Positions 1-8,225 of a stretch of DNA of 64,000 nt are shown here, piece after piece. The first letter of the stretch is position 1. Each line of letters begins with the position of its first letter. Origin of the DNA: JBBDWK01 sp040902885 (GTDB taxonomy: Bacteria; Acidobacteriota; Terriglobia; Bryobacterales; Bryobacteraceae). A program made the position numbers and the translations under genes. The notes under the pieces are model-generated. The model made no database searches and was not told the origin of the DNA. It was given only the letters and a program-made list of their open reading frames with translations. Where the stretch lies: positions 1 to 64,000 of the forward strand of contig JBBDWK010000086.1 in assembly GCA_040902885.1 (NCBI GenBank), written 5' to 3'.

Positions 1-58
1 GGATTGCTGAGCCGGGCTGAATCTCGCTCGATTTTGCCACCTTGACGTAGGCTGGCAT
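1..58 (-). CDS. Rieske-type [2Fe-2S] ferredoxin, N-terminus only (partial)
   Basis: Only the first 19 codons lie in the window; the gene runs off the left edge on the minus strand. The reading starts MPAYVKVAKSSEIQPGSAI. A 'xKVAKxSEIxPG' opening is typical of small Rieske-like ferredoxins and NAD(P)H-nitrite-reductase small-subunit-like proteins, soluble electron carriers whose CxH...CxxH cluster ligands would lie further in. An excellent Shine-Dalgarno (AAGGAGGTG) sits just upstream of the ATG at 58, which makes the start convincing. The gene is divergent from the next one. Family assignment rests on the N-terminus alone, so it is tentative; the cluster ligands cannot be seen. Confidence 0.5.
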   Translation of the reverse strand, partial: MPAYVKVAKSSEIQPGSAI

Positions 59-227
59 TGGGCACCTCCTTGCGCCCATCATACCCGCACGATGGGCGGT
101 CGCGTTCACCGCGGATCGCATGGATCCGGCGAGTCCGCCCACCATTACCGAGAATGCCATCGGCCCGCTTCAGGAACGGGTGGTGGAAGCCCGAAGCCCT
201 CGGCCGTCCCGGCAACGGTTTTGGGGG

Positions 228-233
228 TATACT
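228..233 (+). promoter_or_regulatory. Putative -10 box (TATACT)
   Basis: TATACT stands in a GC-rich stretch 30 nt before the ATG at 264. No good -35 lies 16-18 nt upstream. It would give a leader of about 24 nt that keeps the strong Shine-Dalgarno at 251-257 (GAGGAGG). Confidence 0.4.
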
Positions 234-263
234 TGAATCAATCTTTGCACGAGGAGGTAAGCT

Positions 264-752
264 ATGTGCGATTATTCGTTGGCCGGTATTCCAAACCGGC
301 TGGCAGTAGAGGGTGAACAGCTGGTAGTTCACCAATTCCCCGGTTCACTGGGCCTGGCATCTCCCTGTCCGCCTCTGGCCCAGTCTTGGTCCGAGAAAGC
401 GTCCGTCGCTGTTTGCATTCCCCCGGGCGCCCGCCTGCTTTTGCTAGACATCCCCGTGGACGTGCAGTCCCGGTTTCACGTAGGTGCGAGCGCAGAAGTA
501 ACGTTTGTGCAGTTGAGTGCCAACGCCTATCAGTATCGCGACGCCGTGCGTTTCGAAGACGGCCAGGAGATTCTTTTGCAGAAACTGAGGTGCGGTCAAC
601 GAGTCGACGTGCTTTGCCTCTCTGGAACTGATTCCGGGCAGGAGGAGAAGAGCGTCGGACACTTGAAGAGGAATACCGCCGCGTGTTTGCGTGAGTGGAT
701 CGCCGGCCCGGCCCGGAGCAGGGTGCAGAGAGCCCTGGCGGGCCGAACTTGA
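264..752 (+). CDS. Conserved small protein of unknown function ('MCDYSL...NRLAVEGE' family)
   Basis: Encodes 162 aa with no membrane segment or signal peptide. The first ~122 residues (opening MCDYSLAGIPNRLAVEGEQL, then a VTFxQLSANAxxYRDAVRF block and a VDVLCLSG block) look like a family of conserved bacterial hypotheticals that I recognise by sequence but whose function I do not know. In such proteins the conserved part normally ends near the VxVLxLS motif. Here about 40 further residues follow, basic and low in hydrophobics (residues ~123-162), perhaps read-through after loss of the ancestral stop. The start is well supported by GAGGAGG 6 nt upstream of the ATG. It is a monocistronic gene divergent from the Rieske-type gene; 753-994 holds nothing I can recognise. 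Confidence 0.75.
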   Translation: MCDYSLAGIPNRLAVEGEQLVVHQFPGSLGLASPCPPLAQSWSEKASVAVCIPPGARLLLLDIPVDVQSRFHVGASAEVTFVQLSANAYQYRDAVRFEDGQEILLQKLRCGQRVDVLCLSGTDSGQEEKSVGHLKRNTAACLREWIAGPARSRVQRALAGRT

Positions 753-994
753 TCCGAGACGCTACGCGGAACTCGAAACTCCCGGCCGTCACTCAGCCGG
801 CCTAACGGCGGAGGAGAGGAACATCTGGTTAGCAGCGCGAGCACGGGTCTGTGCGGGGGGTGTCGGGCAACCGGCATCCCTACCGCAACCCCAAATGCGA
901 TCAAAGCCGATTTTTCACACGCTCTCACCGTCGCCGCCCACAAGTCACTCAGAGCCGCGACCATGAGTGGAGCGGTTGCCGGTGCGACGCCGAT

Positions 995-2287
995 CTACGC
1001 GCTTTTGGCGCTATCGACCGTCGGCTGCGGCGGCGCAAAGTAACGCTCGGGCAGCAGCCGGTAGATGATTACGATGGAGAGCGGGTGCATCAACCCCGCC
1101 ATCAGGAAGACTGGCGTGTAATTGAAGTTCTGCACGATCCAGCCGGTGCCGAGATTCGCGAGCATGCCTCCAATGGCGCCGCCCATTCCCGAGAAGCCGG
1201 TGGCCGTTCCCATCTCGTGGCCTTTGAAGAGGTCCGTAGGCAGCGTCAGCAGATTGGAGACCCAGAAGGCATGGCCGAAGGTGACGAAGCAGGTCGCGGC
1301 AATCGCCATCCAGGCTTCGGGAACCAGTGGAGCGAAGATCGCCGCGGGCATCACGGCCGCGCCCACGGCCATTACGAACTTGCGCGCGTTGGGGAGCTTC
1401 CACCCGGCGCGCATCAGACGGCCGGAGAGCCAGCCGCCCAGTATGTATCCGATGTCGCCGAAGATGAACGGCACCCAGGCGTACTTGCCCACCATGGCGA
1501 GGTCGAAGCCGCGCTCCTTGCGCAGGTATTCGGGCAGCCAGAAGATCACGAAGTAGATGACCGGGTCCGTGAAGAAGCGCGCGAGAATCAGCGTGTAGCA
1601 GCCCCGGCTGAGAATGATTTTGCGCCAGTTCACGCTTTCGCCCCTGGCCGGCGCGGTCTCTTCCGGCGGACGCACATGGTCCTTGATCTCAGCGTACTCT
1701 TCGGCGCGCAGCAGGCGGTTCTTGTGCGGCGGCTGGTATACCCACAGCCAGCCCACCAGCCAGACGAGACCCAGCGAGCCCGTGAACACGAAGGCGAATC
1801 GCCAGCCGTAATAGAGCGTCAGGAAGGCCACCATGGGCGGTGCGATGGCCGAGCCGAGCGACGAGCCCGCGTTGAAGATGCCTACGCCCAAGGCGCGCTG
1901 GTTGGCTGGGAACCACTCGGCCACGGCCTTTGCGGCCGCCGGCCAGTTTCCCGGCTCGGCCAGCCCCAGCAGGAAGCGGAACGCACCAAGAGACCATTTG
2001 CCTTGGGCGAAACCGTGCAGCATGGCCGCAATCGACCAGGTGAAGATGTAGATGGCGAAACCGATGCGCGTCCCCAGCCGGTCCACAATATAACCCGAAG
2101 AGGCGTAACCGATCGCGTAGGCGAGCATGAACAGGGCCACGATCTGGCCGTAGTCCTGCTCGTCCATGCGGAACTCGCCGCGCAGATCGGAAGAGACGAC
2201 GGAAAGCGCCAGACGGTCGGCGTAATTGATGGTGGTCGCAAGGAACAGCATTCCCGCGACCACCCATCGAAGTTTCGGTATCTTCAT
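995..2287 (-). CDS. MFS transporter, anion:cation symporter (ExuT/GudP-like) family
   Basis: A 430-aa inner-membrane carrier with about twelve hydrophobic helices. The opening (WVVAGMLFLATTINYADRLALS), the DRLGTRIGF loop and the 'LGLAEPGNWPAAAKAVAEWFP' region (residues ~110-130) are characteristic of the ACS family, which moves hexuronates, aldarates, phthalate or similar organic anions with protons. The true substrate cannot be read from sequence. The start codon overlaps the stop of the upstream yhhQ-like gene in an ATGA arrangement (2284-2287), so the two are very probably co-transcribed and translationally coupled. Length is normal for the family. Confidence 0.85.
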   Translation of the reverse strand: MKIPKLRWVVAGMLFLATTINYADRLALSVVSSDLRGEFRMDEQDYGQIVALFMLAYAIGYASSGYIVDRLGTRIGFAIYIFTWSIAAMLHGFAQGKWSLGAFRFLLGLAEPGNWPAAAKAVAEWFPANQRALGVGIFNAGSSLGSAIAPPMVAFLTLYYGWRFAFVFTGSLGLVWLVGWLWVYQPPHKNRLLRAEEYAEIKDHVRPPEETAPARGESVNWRKIILSRGCYTLILARFFTDPVIYFVIFWLPEYLRKERGFDLAMVGKYAWVPFIFGDIGYILGGWLSGRLMRAGWKLPNARKFVMAVGAAVMPAAIFAPLVPEAWMAIAATCFVTFGHAFWVSNLLTLPTDLFKGHEMGTATGFSGMGGAIGGMLANLGTGWIVQNFNYTPVFLMAGLMHPLSIVIIYRLLPERYFAPPQPTVDSAKSA

Positions 2288-3003
2288 CGCGCCCTCGGGT
2301 TTGACGCAAACGGATTGAAGTCCGTGTTGTAGTCGTATACGTCGATCCCTTCCTTGCGCTTGAGGAAGTTGACGATCAGATACGTCAGCGGCGTGGCGGC
2401 CGCTTCATAGGCGACCTTGGCCAGGTAGCCGGACGCGATGAGCGTGCCGATCAACTCCATGCTCAGCGAGCCGCCGAAGGCAAGGATCATCACCACCGCT
2501 GTATCGACGCCCTGACCGACCATTGTGGAGCCGATGGTGCGCATCCACAGCCGCTTGCCGCCCGTGACCATCTTCATTTTGGCCATCACGAACGAGTTGG
2601 CGAACTCGCCCGCCCAATACGCGACGAGACTGGCCGCCACCAGGCGCGGAACGAACCCGAACACCTGCGCGAAGGCTTCCTGGCCGTCCCAGCCGGGAGC
2701 GGGCGGCAGCGCGACGCAGATCAGTCCCATGATGGCCAGCAGGGAAGAGGAGAAGAAGCCGACCCAGATGGCCCGCCGCGAAGCGCCGTAGCCGTAGACT
2801 TCGGTGAAGATGTCGCCGAAGATGTAGGCGATGGGAAACAGCAATTGCGCGCCGCTCACGCGGAACGGACCGATGGCGACGATCTTGGGCGCGACCAGAT
2901 TGGATACCAGCAGCACGACCACGAAGGCGTGAAGCAAGAGGTCGAAATAGCGGAACTTGCGCCAGTCGGGAGCCTGTAAGGGCGCTGTGGTTGGAGATGA
3001 CAA
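2284..3003 (-). CDS. yhhQ: Queuosine precursor transporter (YhhQ/VUT family)
   Basis: A 239-aa integral membrane protein with six or so helices. The blocks 'LLVSNLVAPKIVAIGPFRVSG', 'FPIAYIFGDIFTEVYGYGASRR' and 'GQGVDTAVVMILAFGG' are typical of the YhhQ (former DUF165) family, which imports queuosine precursors such as preQ0/preQ1. The start appears to be TTG at 3003: an in-frame TGA lies directly upstream and no earlier ATG/GTG is available. A weak -10-like CAAGAT lies 6 nt before it, matching the spacing seen at other leaderless candidates in this window. It overlaps the MFS gene by 4 bp and is divergent from the kinase gene. Pairing with an ACS-family MFS carrier is unexplained. Confidence 0.82.
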   Translation of the reverse strand: MSSPTTAPLQAPDWRKFRYFDLLLHAFVVVLLVSNLVAPKIVAIGPFRVSGAQLLFPIAYIFGDIFTEVYGYGASRRAIWVGFFSSSLLAIMGLICVALPPAPGWDGQEAFAQVFGFVPRLVAASLVAYWAGEFANSFVMAKMKMVTGGKRLWMRTIGSTMVGQGVDTAVVMILAFGGSLSMELIGTLIASGYLAKVAYEAAATPLTYLIVNFLKRKEGIDVYDYNTDFNPFASNPRAR

Positions 3004-3037
3004 TCAATCATCTTGCCATAAAGAGACCTTCATGCGT

Positions 3038-3066
3038 TTGTTCCCCGGCCGCTGGAACACTACACT
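3038..3066 (+). promoter_or_regulatory. Promoter of the Ser/Thr kinase gene (TTGTTC-17-TACACT)
   Basis: A -35-like TTGTTC at 3038-3043 is followed after 17 nt by TACACT at 3061-3066. Transcription would begin near 3073, leaving only about 7 nt before the ATG at 3080. This supports the short kinase start rather than the upstream in-frame ATG at 3032, which lies before the promoter. Confidence 0.5.
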
Positions 3067-3079
3067 GGTAGCTGGCGGA

Positions 3080-4801
3080 ATGGATCGCATCGGCCGGTAT
3101 CGCATCGAAGGGGAACTGGGACGCGGGGCCATGGGCGTGGTGTACCGCGCCACCGATCCGTCCATCGGCCGCTCGGTCGCCATCAAGACCATTCGCATTG
3201 GCGAATTCTCCGACGCAGCCGAACGCGCGAAGCTGCGGGAGCGGCTATTCCGCGAAGCGCGCGCGGCCGGGATTCTCTCGCATCCCAACATCGTCACCAT
3301 TTACGACATGGAGGAGAGGGGCGAGGTGGCCTATATCGCCATGGAGTGCGTGAACGGGCCGTCGCTCGAAAAGCTCCTGGCAGGCCCCGACCTTCTTCCG
3401 CAAGAGCGGATGATGGCCATTCTGCAGCAGACGGCGGGGGCGCTCGACTATGCCCACTCGAAGGGCATCGTGCATCGCGATATTAAGCCGGCCAACGTCA
3501 TGCTGGACGAGTCCGGCGCCATCAAGATCACCGACTTCGGAATTGCCAAGGCTTCCACTTCCGATCATCTGACCATCGCGGGAGCATTGTTGGGGACGCC
3601 TAGTTACATGTCGCCCGAACAGGTGCAAGGCAAGCGGGTAGACGGCAGCTCGGATCAGTATTCGTTGTGCGTGATCGCTTACGAGATGCTGACCGGAGAG
3701 AGGCCCTTTATGGGCGAGCAGTTGACTACCCTGGTTTACAGGATCGTCTCCGAGGAGGCCGCTTCTCCTCAACGCATCAATCCCACTCTGGGTCCCGAGA
3801 TTGAAAGTGTCCTGATGAAGGGACTGGCGAAGAAGCCGGACGCTCGCTATGAGAGCTGTACGGATTTCGTGAAGGCGTTGGGGGCCGCTTGCGAGGCCAC
3901 GCCCGCTTGGAAGAGCCTGCCGCGCGGGACGGCGACCAGCCAGGCCACCTTCGCCGAAAACGCTCCGGCTCGCGTCCGGCGGGAAGCGCGGAGGAGCGGA
4001 CGCGCGGCGTCGATTCGGACGGACACCGGACGAACACGCCAGCGGCGGAGCGAGGAGCCTCGCGGCGCGGCGCCGTATGCGATCGGGATTCTTGCCGTGA
4101 TCGGTTTGGCCGGCTGGATGGCATGGGAGGCCAACTGGTTCGGCACAGAGCCGGAGAGTCTGCCCCAGCAGGTGGTCGCCGGGCACACCGCACCGATCGC
4201 CGAAGCGGCCGAGCCACCCCCTCCCACTCCGAAGCCAACGTCGGAGCAGCCGGTGACGGAGCCGCCGGCGCCGGCTGCCACCGAGGAGCCACCGCCAGCC
4301 GCAACGGCCGAGCCACCACCGGTGGAGGAGACGCCTCCTCCCGTGACGCCGCAACAGGAGCAAAGGCCGAAAGAAGCCACGCCGCAGGAAGTAGCCGTCG
4401 TTACCAAGCCGCCGCGGGCAACGGCCGTACTGGACGGCAGACCGGACCTTTCCTGCGTAACGCCCTGCACCATAACGGCGCCACCGGGCATGTACCTGCT
4501 GACCGTTTCAATGAACGGCTATCGGCCCGAGCGCCGCGAGATCACTATCAAAGGCGAGGCCCTGATTGTGCCGCCAATGTCCCTGCGGCAGCGGGGCGGA
4601 ACCCTCCTGCTCTCCACGACTCCGCCCGGAGCCGCCATCGATATCGATGGCCGACGCATACGGGAACTCACTCCCGCCCAGATCAGTCTTACGCCCGGCG
4701 CGCATACCATAACGCTGGAGAAGGACGGGCTGAGAAAGGCCGAGCGGGTGGAGATCAAGGATGGTGTCACCAGCTATCTGGAGGTCGCGTTAGGCCCCTG
4801 A
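3080..4801 (+). CDS. Membrane-anchored Ser/Thr protein kinase with C-terminal PEGA domains
   Basis: A 573-aa Hanks-type (PknB-like) kinase. The kinase domain fills residues ~7-270: glycine loop GRGAMG (14-19), Lys36 in VAIK, HRD at 132-134, DFG at 152-154, and a TPSYMSPEQ activation-loop end. A single hydrophobic helix at about 333-350 anchors it, followed by a Pro/Glu-rich linker (~370-450) and two PEGA-like beta modules (~455-573; GYRPERREITI and ALIVPPM..., then a 'TPPGAAIDIDGRRI' unit), which would lie outside the membrane. All catalytic residues are present. The reading frame is open from 2957, but the start at 3080 (MDRIGRYRIEGEL) matches related kinases, does not overlap yhhQ and fits the promoter. 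It probably senses the envelope, but the signal is unknown. Confidence 0.9.
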   Translation: MDRIGRYRIEGELGRGAMGVVYRATDPSIGRSVAIKTIRIGEFSDAAERAKLRERLFREARAAGILSHPNIVTIYDMEERGEVAYIAMECVNGPSLEKLLAGPDLLPQERMMAILQQTAGALDYAHSKGIVHRDIKPANVMLDESGAIKITDFGIAKASTSDHLTIAGALLGTPSYMSPEQVQGKRVDGSSDQYSLCVIAYEMLTGERPFMGEQLTTLVYRIVSEEAASPQRINPTLGPEIESVLMKGLAKKPDARYESCTDFVKALGAACEATPAWKSLPRGTATSQATFAENAPARVRREARRSGRAASIRTDTGRTRQRRSEEPRGAAPYAIGILAVIGLAGWMAWEANWFGTEPESLPQQVVAGHTAPIAEAAEPPPPTPKPTSEQPVTEPPAPAATEEPPPAATAEPPPVEETPPPVTPQQEQRPKEATPQEVAVVTKPPRATAVLDGRPDLSCVTPCTITAPPGMYLLTVSMNGYRPERREITIKGEALIVPPMSLRQRGGTLLLSTTPPGAAIDIDGRRIRELTPAQISLTPGAHTITLEKDGLRKAERVEIKDGVTSYLEVALGP

Positions 4802-4824
4802 TGCTGGACTGCGCGGCCGGTTGC

Positions 4825-5952
4825 TCAGAAGACTACCCCGAACTCCACGGTAGTGCCGTGCGCCCGCTGCTGGATGCGCTGTTCCACCGTGAGCAGTACC
4901 GTGTATTTCGTGCCCGGAAAACTGAAATTGACGTGCGGGAGTACAGCAGGCCTTCGGCGGAGCGCCGACTGGTGGTCGAGCCGCGCACCGGCGCCGAACC
5001 AAGCCCTGGGGATCCAGGTATCGCCGATCGAGATCCGGAGATCGTTATAGCCGCGGCGAAACTTCGCTGTGCCTACTGTAGCGAGCAGCGAGTGACGGCC
5101 GGCCTGTAAGGCGCCGGTGACGTTTGAAAGCCAGCGATCATCGCTGGCGAAGACAGCACCACCGACGGATGAAATGCCTTTTCGATAGTAGGTCTCGTAG
5201 AGGAACCCTTTGGGGCGGGCCTCCAGCGCAAAACTGGCATTGCGGCGGGCCTCATTCCCTAAGGGAGCGCTCAGTTCCCCGCTAAACGGAAGCACGAGTT
5301 CGTGGAACCATCCGTCGGACTCCGATCCGCCGCCGAAGGCCTGAAAGGTTGCGCGAATTGCAGGCGCGCGTCCGGCCAGAGAAAACGCACGCAGCGAGTT
5401 CAAGCGTGCATCGTTTGACGGTAAACCTGGCACGGAAGCGGAGTAGGCAAGGGGTTCCGATAAGGTTAACCGCCGCGAAACATCCCACTGATTCAGCATA
5501 CGGAACTGCCCGACAGTCAGCGTCACGCGTTTCGGCAGCCAGAACTGCACGAATACGTCTTCGAAACGCCCATGCCTGCTCAGCAAGCGCTGCGACGCTG
5601 TCGTCTGATAGCTGAGGGTTCGCCATTCCACGAAGTATGAGAACCACGGCGTGAGCGCATCCGAGGAGATCAGTTCCACTCGGTTGGGATAAGCCTTCGC
5701 CCGGTCGTTGACTTCATCGATCTCCGCGCGGTGCGTGATCCATGCCGCAATCGGAACGGTTCTGCCCTCGACCTTCAATTCGTCCAGTTTGTAGCCGTTC
5801 GCCACAAATCTCTGGCCGAACTCGTTGAGAGTCGGCGGCAGAAGATGGCACTGGGCGCAGCGCACGTTGTACTTGCGAGCGAAATATGGCACGGCAACCA
5901 TCTGAGAAGCCATCAGAGCGAACAGAAGCATAAATCGAACCGCTTTAACCAT
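4825..5952 (-). CDS. Outer-membrane beta-barrel-like protein with one N-terminal heme motif (CxxCH)
   Basis: 375 aa with a signal peptide (residues 1-~22, ending AVPYFA). A single c-type heme motif CAQCH follows at 32-36, next to 'LPPTLNEFGQRFVANGY', a context common in periplasmic heme proteins where the motif caps a barrel. The rest is rich in alternating aromatic/polar strands (WFSYFVEWRTLSYQ, VTLTVGQFRM, YTVLLTVEQRI) and ends in FGVVF, with a terminal Phe as in outer-membrane barrels. No second heme motif is visible. It is convergent with the kinase gene (23 bp apart) and divergent from the creatininase-like gene across an AT-rich 116-bp spacer. Electron transfer across the outer membrane is possible but not shown. 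Confidence 0.65.
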   Translation of the reverse strand: MVKAVRFMLLFALMASQMVAVPYFARKYNVRCAQCHLLPPTLNEFGQRFVANGYKLDELKVEGRTVPIAAWITHRAEIDEVNDRAKAYPNRVELISSDALTPWFSYFVEWRTLSYQTTASQRLLSRHGRFEDVFVQFWLPKRVTLTVGQFRMLNQWDVSRRLTLSEPLAYSASVPGLPSNDARLNSLRAFSLAGRAPAIRATFQAFGGGSESDGWFHELVLPFSGELSAPLGNEARRNASFALEARPKGFLYETYYRKGISSVGGAVFASDDRWLSNVTGALQAGRHSLLATVGTAKFRRGYNDLRISIGDTWIPRAWFGAGARLDHQSALRRRPAVLPHVNFSFPGTKYTVLLTVEQRIQQRAHGTTVEFGVVF

Positions 5953-6051
5953 AGGTGTTATTATTACATTAACTATAGTTCCATACCATGTGAAATTATG
6001 ATTAACAGAATCCGGCGAGAAGCAGCCGGCCAGCTCAGAGACGGCACTGGC

Positions 6052-6057
6052 TATAAT
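6052..6057 (+). promoter_or_regulatory. Consensus -10 box TATAAT
   Basis: A perfect TATAAT lies 11 nt before the ATG at 6069. Transcription from it would start only about 5 nt upstream of the start codon, leaving no room for a Shine-Dalgarno, so the creatininase-like mRNA is probably nearly leaderless. No clear -35 is present. Confidence 0.45.
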
Positions 6058-6068
6058 AGGGAACCACT

Positions 6069-6902
6069 ATGCGTCTCCCGATTTTTCTGCTGCTTCTGGC
6101 TGCGCTGCCTGTCCACGCCCAGGCCCCCAAGCCAAACCCCATGACGCCGGACCCCAACATGGCCCGGCCCATCGACGCCGTCGATTCCGTTTTCCTGGAG
6201 GAACTCACGTGGCTGGAAGTTCGCGACGCCATGCGCGCGGGCAAGGATACGGTGATCGTGGCCACGGGCGGCATCGAGCAGAACGGCCCTTACCTCGCGC
6301 TCGGCAAGCACCAGTACGTTTTGAGAGCCACCACGGAGGCGATTGCTCGCAAGCTCGGAAACACGCTGGTGGCGCCCATCGTTCCCTTTGTGCCGGAGGG
6401 CGACATCGACCCGCCCACCAGCCACATGAAATATCCAGGCAGCATCAGCCTCACCGAAGACACGTTCCAGAGGCTGCTGACGGACATCGCATCCAGCTTC
6501 AAGACACACGGCTTCCGGCATATTGTCTTCCTCTCGGATAGCGGCGGCAACGTGGCCGGCATGCAGAAAGTGGCGGCGGACCTCTCCAAGCGGTGGGCGG
6601 GCGGTAAGACCCGAATTTACTATATCGCCGAGTATTACGACTACCCCGGCCTCACCAAATGGCTCGAAACGCAGGGAATTCGCCAGAAGGACGAGGGCAT
6701 TCACGACGACTTCGGAATTTCGTCCATCATGATGACCGTGGATCCCAACGCCGTCCGGATGCGCCAGCGCCAGGCGAAGGGCAAGCTTTCGATCAACGGC
6801 GTGAGCCTTGCGCCGCCAAAGAGCATCGAGATGGGCAAGAAGGCCGTTGAATACCGGGCCAACGCGACGATTGCGGCTATTCGGAAGGCGACCGGAAGAT
6901 GA
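6069..6902 (+). CDS. Secreted creatininase-family protein with altered metal-site residues
   Basis: 277 aa with a signal peptide (RLPIFLLLLAALPVHAQA, residues 2-19). The creatininase fold is recognisable from the 'LTWLEVRDAM', 'GGIEQNGPYLALGKH', 'FVPEGDIDPPTSHMKYPG' and 'GFRHIVFLSDSGGN' blocks. In classical creatininase (creatinine amidohydrolase) the metal ligands sit in EHGPH...D, GHGGN and an HAGExE-type segment. Here the first block reads EQNGPY...GKH, the second DSGGN (His replaced by Ser) and the third GIHDDFGIS. The GKH form occurs in a secreted sub-group, but loss of the HGGN His suggests altered or lost metal binding. Activity on creatinine should not be assumed. It converges on the APC permease gene, with 6 bp between stops. 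Confidence 0.75.
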   Translation: MRLPIFLLLLAALPVHAQAPKPNPMTPDPNMARPIDAVDSVFLEELTWLEVRDAMRAGKDTVIVATGGIEQNGPYLALGKHQYVLRATTEAIARKLGNTLVAPIVPFVPEGDIDPPTSHMKYPGSISLTEDTFQRLLTDIASSFKTHGFRHIVFLSDSGGNVAGMQKVAADLSKRWAGGKTRIYYIAEYYDYPGLTKWLETQGIRQKDEGIHDDFGISSIMMTVDPNAVRMRQRQAKGKLSINGVSLAPPKSIEMGKKAVEYRANATIAAIRKATGR

Positions 6903-6908
6903 AACGTC

Positions 6909-8225
6909 TCATCTCCGGCTTGGCCCACGGTAGCACAGCCGTGCGGCCAGTATGAGCGCCGCGCAGCCGCCCACCAGTTTCGCTTCAAACCACCAGACCG
7001 ATTGAGCATCAGCGGGCGGCACGAGCGAGAGAACGATCGCCAGGACGGTGACCAGCAGACCGGACAGGCTGCTCCAGCGATTTCCGTACTTGCCCGAAGC
7101 CGCGAACATGTAGAGGAACGGGATGAGGTATGTGATCACCGTCATGTCCACCAGTAGCTGATACGCGATGCGTAGATTTTCCCCATACTGCAGCGCGAGC
7201 ACGAAGGCGGTGCAGACAACGCCCTGCATCAGAATGGCGATGTGCGGGGTGCCCCAGCGCGGATGGGCGCGGGTTAGAACGGGGGGCAGAGCGCTGTCGA
7301 TTCCGATCGCGAACAGGATGCGCGCGCTTCCTCCGAGCCACGCTCCGAACTGGCCGGCCACGCCGGCGATCACCAGGCCGCCTAGAACGACGGAAATCCA
7401 GGGCATGCCAAGGCGCAAGCCGGCGGCATCGCCAGCCTGCACCAGCCCAGTCAAAATACTGATGCTGTCCGGCGCGAGCAGTACGAGCAGCGCCAGCGTT
7501 CCCAGGATGTAGAAGGCCGTAATCCCAAAACCGGATATCCAGGCCGCGAGCGGCACCGTGCGGCGCGGGTTGTGAATCTCGGCGCTCATCACCGCGCTCA
7601 GTTCCAGGCCGCCGAATGCGAAGGCGATTTGAGACCAGAAGTTGAGCTTATCTAAGTCCCAGCGCGGCGCTAGATCGAGCGGCGTTGCGGAGCCGGACGT
7701 GGACCAGACCCAAAGGCCAAGCCCGATCAGCAGCAGCCCGGCGCTGTAGGTTGCCGCCGCTCCGACATTGGAGACCCACTTGCCGAAGGATGCGCCGGCA
7801 ATCTGCGCCATCAGCGAGACCCAAAGAATGCCGAGCGAAACGGAGAGGATCGCGCCCTGATGCTCGCCAAAGCCCAGCGCATAGGCGGTCATCCCGACGC
7901 CCGCGACAAGCAGGTTCGGCAGATAGAAAAGATTGCTCAGCCAGTAGCACCAGCCGCAGAGAAAGCCGTGCCAGTCCCCGAAAGCTTTCGACGTCCACAT
8001 GTAAATGCCGCCCTGTTCCGGGTGGCGTTCGGACAATGCCGCGATGGCTAAAGCCGAGGGGACGAAGAACAGCACAGCGGCCAACAGCCAGAGAGTGAGG
8101 GAACCGCTTCCGGTATGGGCCGCGGCGGACAGCCAGCGAATGCCGGCTACGGCGGCGATGTTGAAAAGCACCAGGTCGCGAAGACCCAGATGCGGTCTAG
8201 GCGTGCTCGGGGTGCTTGCAGGCAA
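6909..8225 (-). CDS. APC-family amino acid permease
   Basis: A 438-aa integral membrane protein with about twelve helices. The opening 'LGLRDLVLFNIAAVAGIRW' and the 'SERHPEQGGIYMWTSKAFG' segment in helix 2-3 are typical of the amino acid-polyamine-organocation superfamily, including the glycine-rich unwound part of helix 1 in modified form (AAVAGIRW in place of GxGIxxG). Substrate is unknown. Its first 29 nt overlap the end of the upstream gluconate-dehydrogenase subunit-3-like gene, so the two are co-transcribed; this is an unusual partnership. At its 3' end it meets the creatininase-like gene, separated by a short palindrome around 6897-6914 that might act as a weak shared terminator. Confidence 0.82.
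   Translation of the reverse strand: MPASTPSTPRPHLGLRDLVLFNIAAVAGIRWLSAAAHTGSGSLTLWLLAAVLFFVPSALAIAALSERHPEQGGIYMWTSKAFGDWHGFLCGWCYWLSNLFYLPNLLVAGVGMTAYALGFGEHQGAILSVSLGILWVSLMAQIAGASFGKWVSNVGAAATYSAGLLLIGLGLWVWSTSGSATPLDLAPRWDLDKLNFWSQIAFAFGGLELSAVMSAEIHNPRRTVPLAAWISGFGITAFYILGTLALLVLLAPDSISILTGLVQAGDAAGLRLGMPWISVVLGGLVIAGVAGQFGAWLGGSARILFAIGIDSALPPVLTRAHPRWGTPHIAILMQGVVCTAFVLALQYGENLRIAYQLLVDMTVITYLIPFLYMFAASGKYGNRWSSLSGLLVTVLAIVLSLVPPADAQSVWWFEAKLVGGCAALILAARLCYRGPSRR

Noticed and set aside
851..2332. 493-codon plus-strand open frame across the MFS gene
   Set aside because: Exactly antisense to a clear transporter; sequence is Arg/Gly/His/Glu-rich without recognisable domains, a typical shadow of high-GC third positions.
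6897..6914. Palindrome AGATGAAACGTCTCATCT between convergent genes as a terminator
   Set aside because: Short, imperfect and without a loop or T-run; too weak to list as a terminator.
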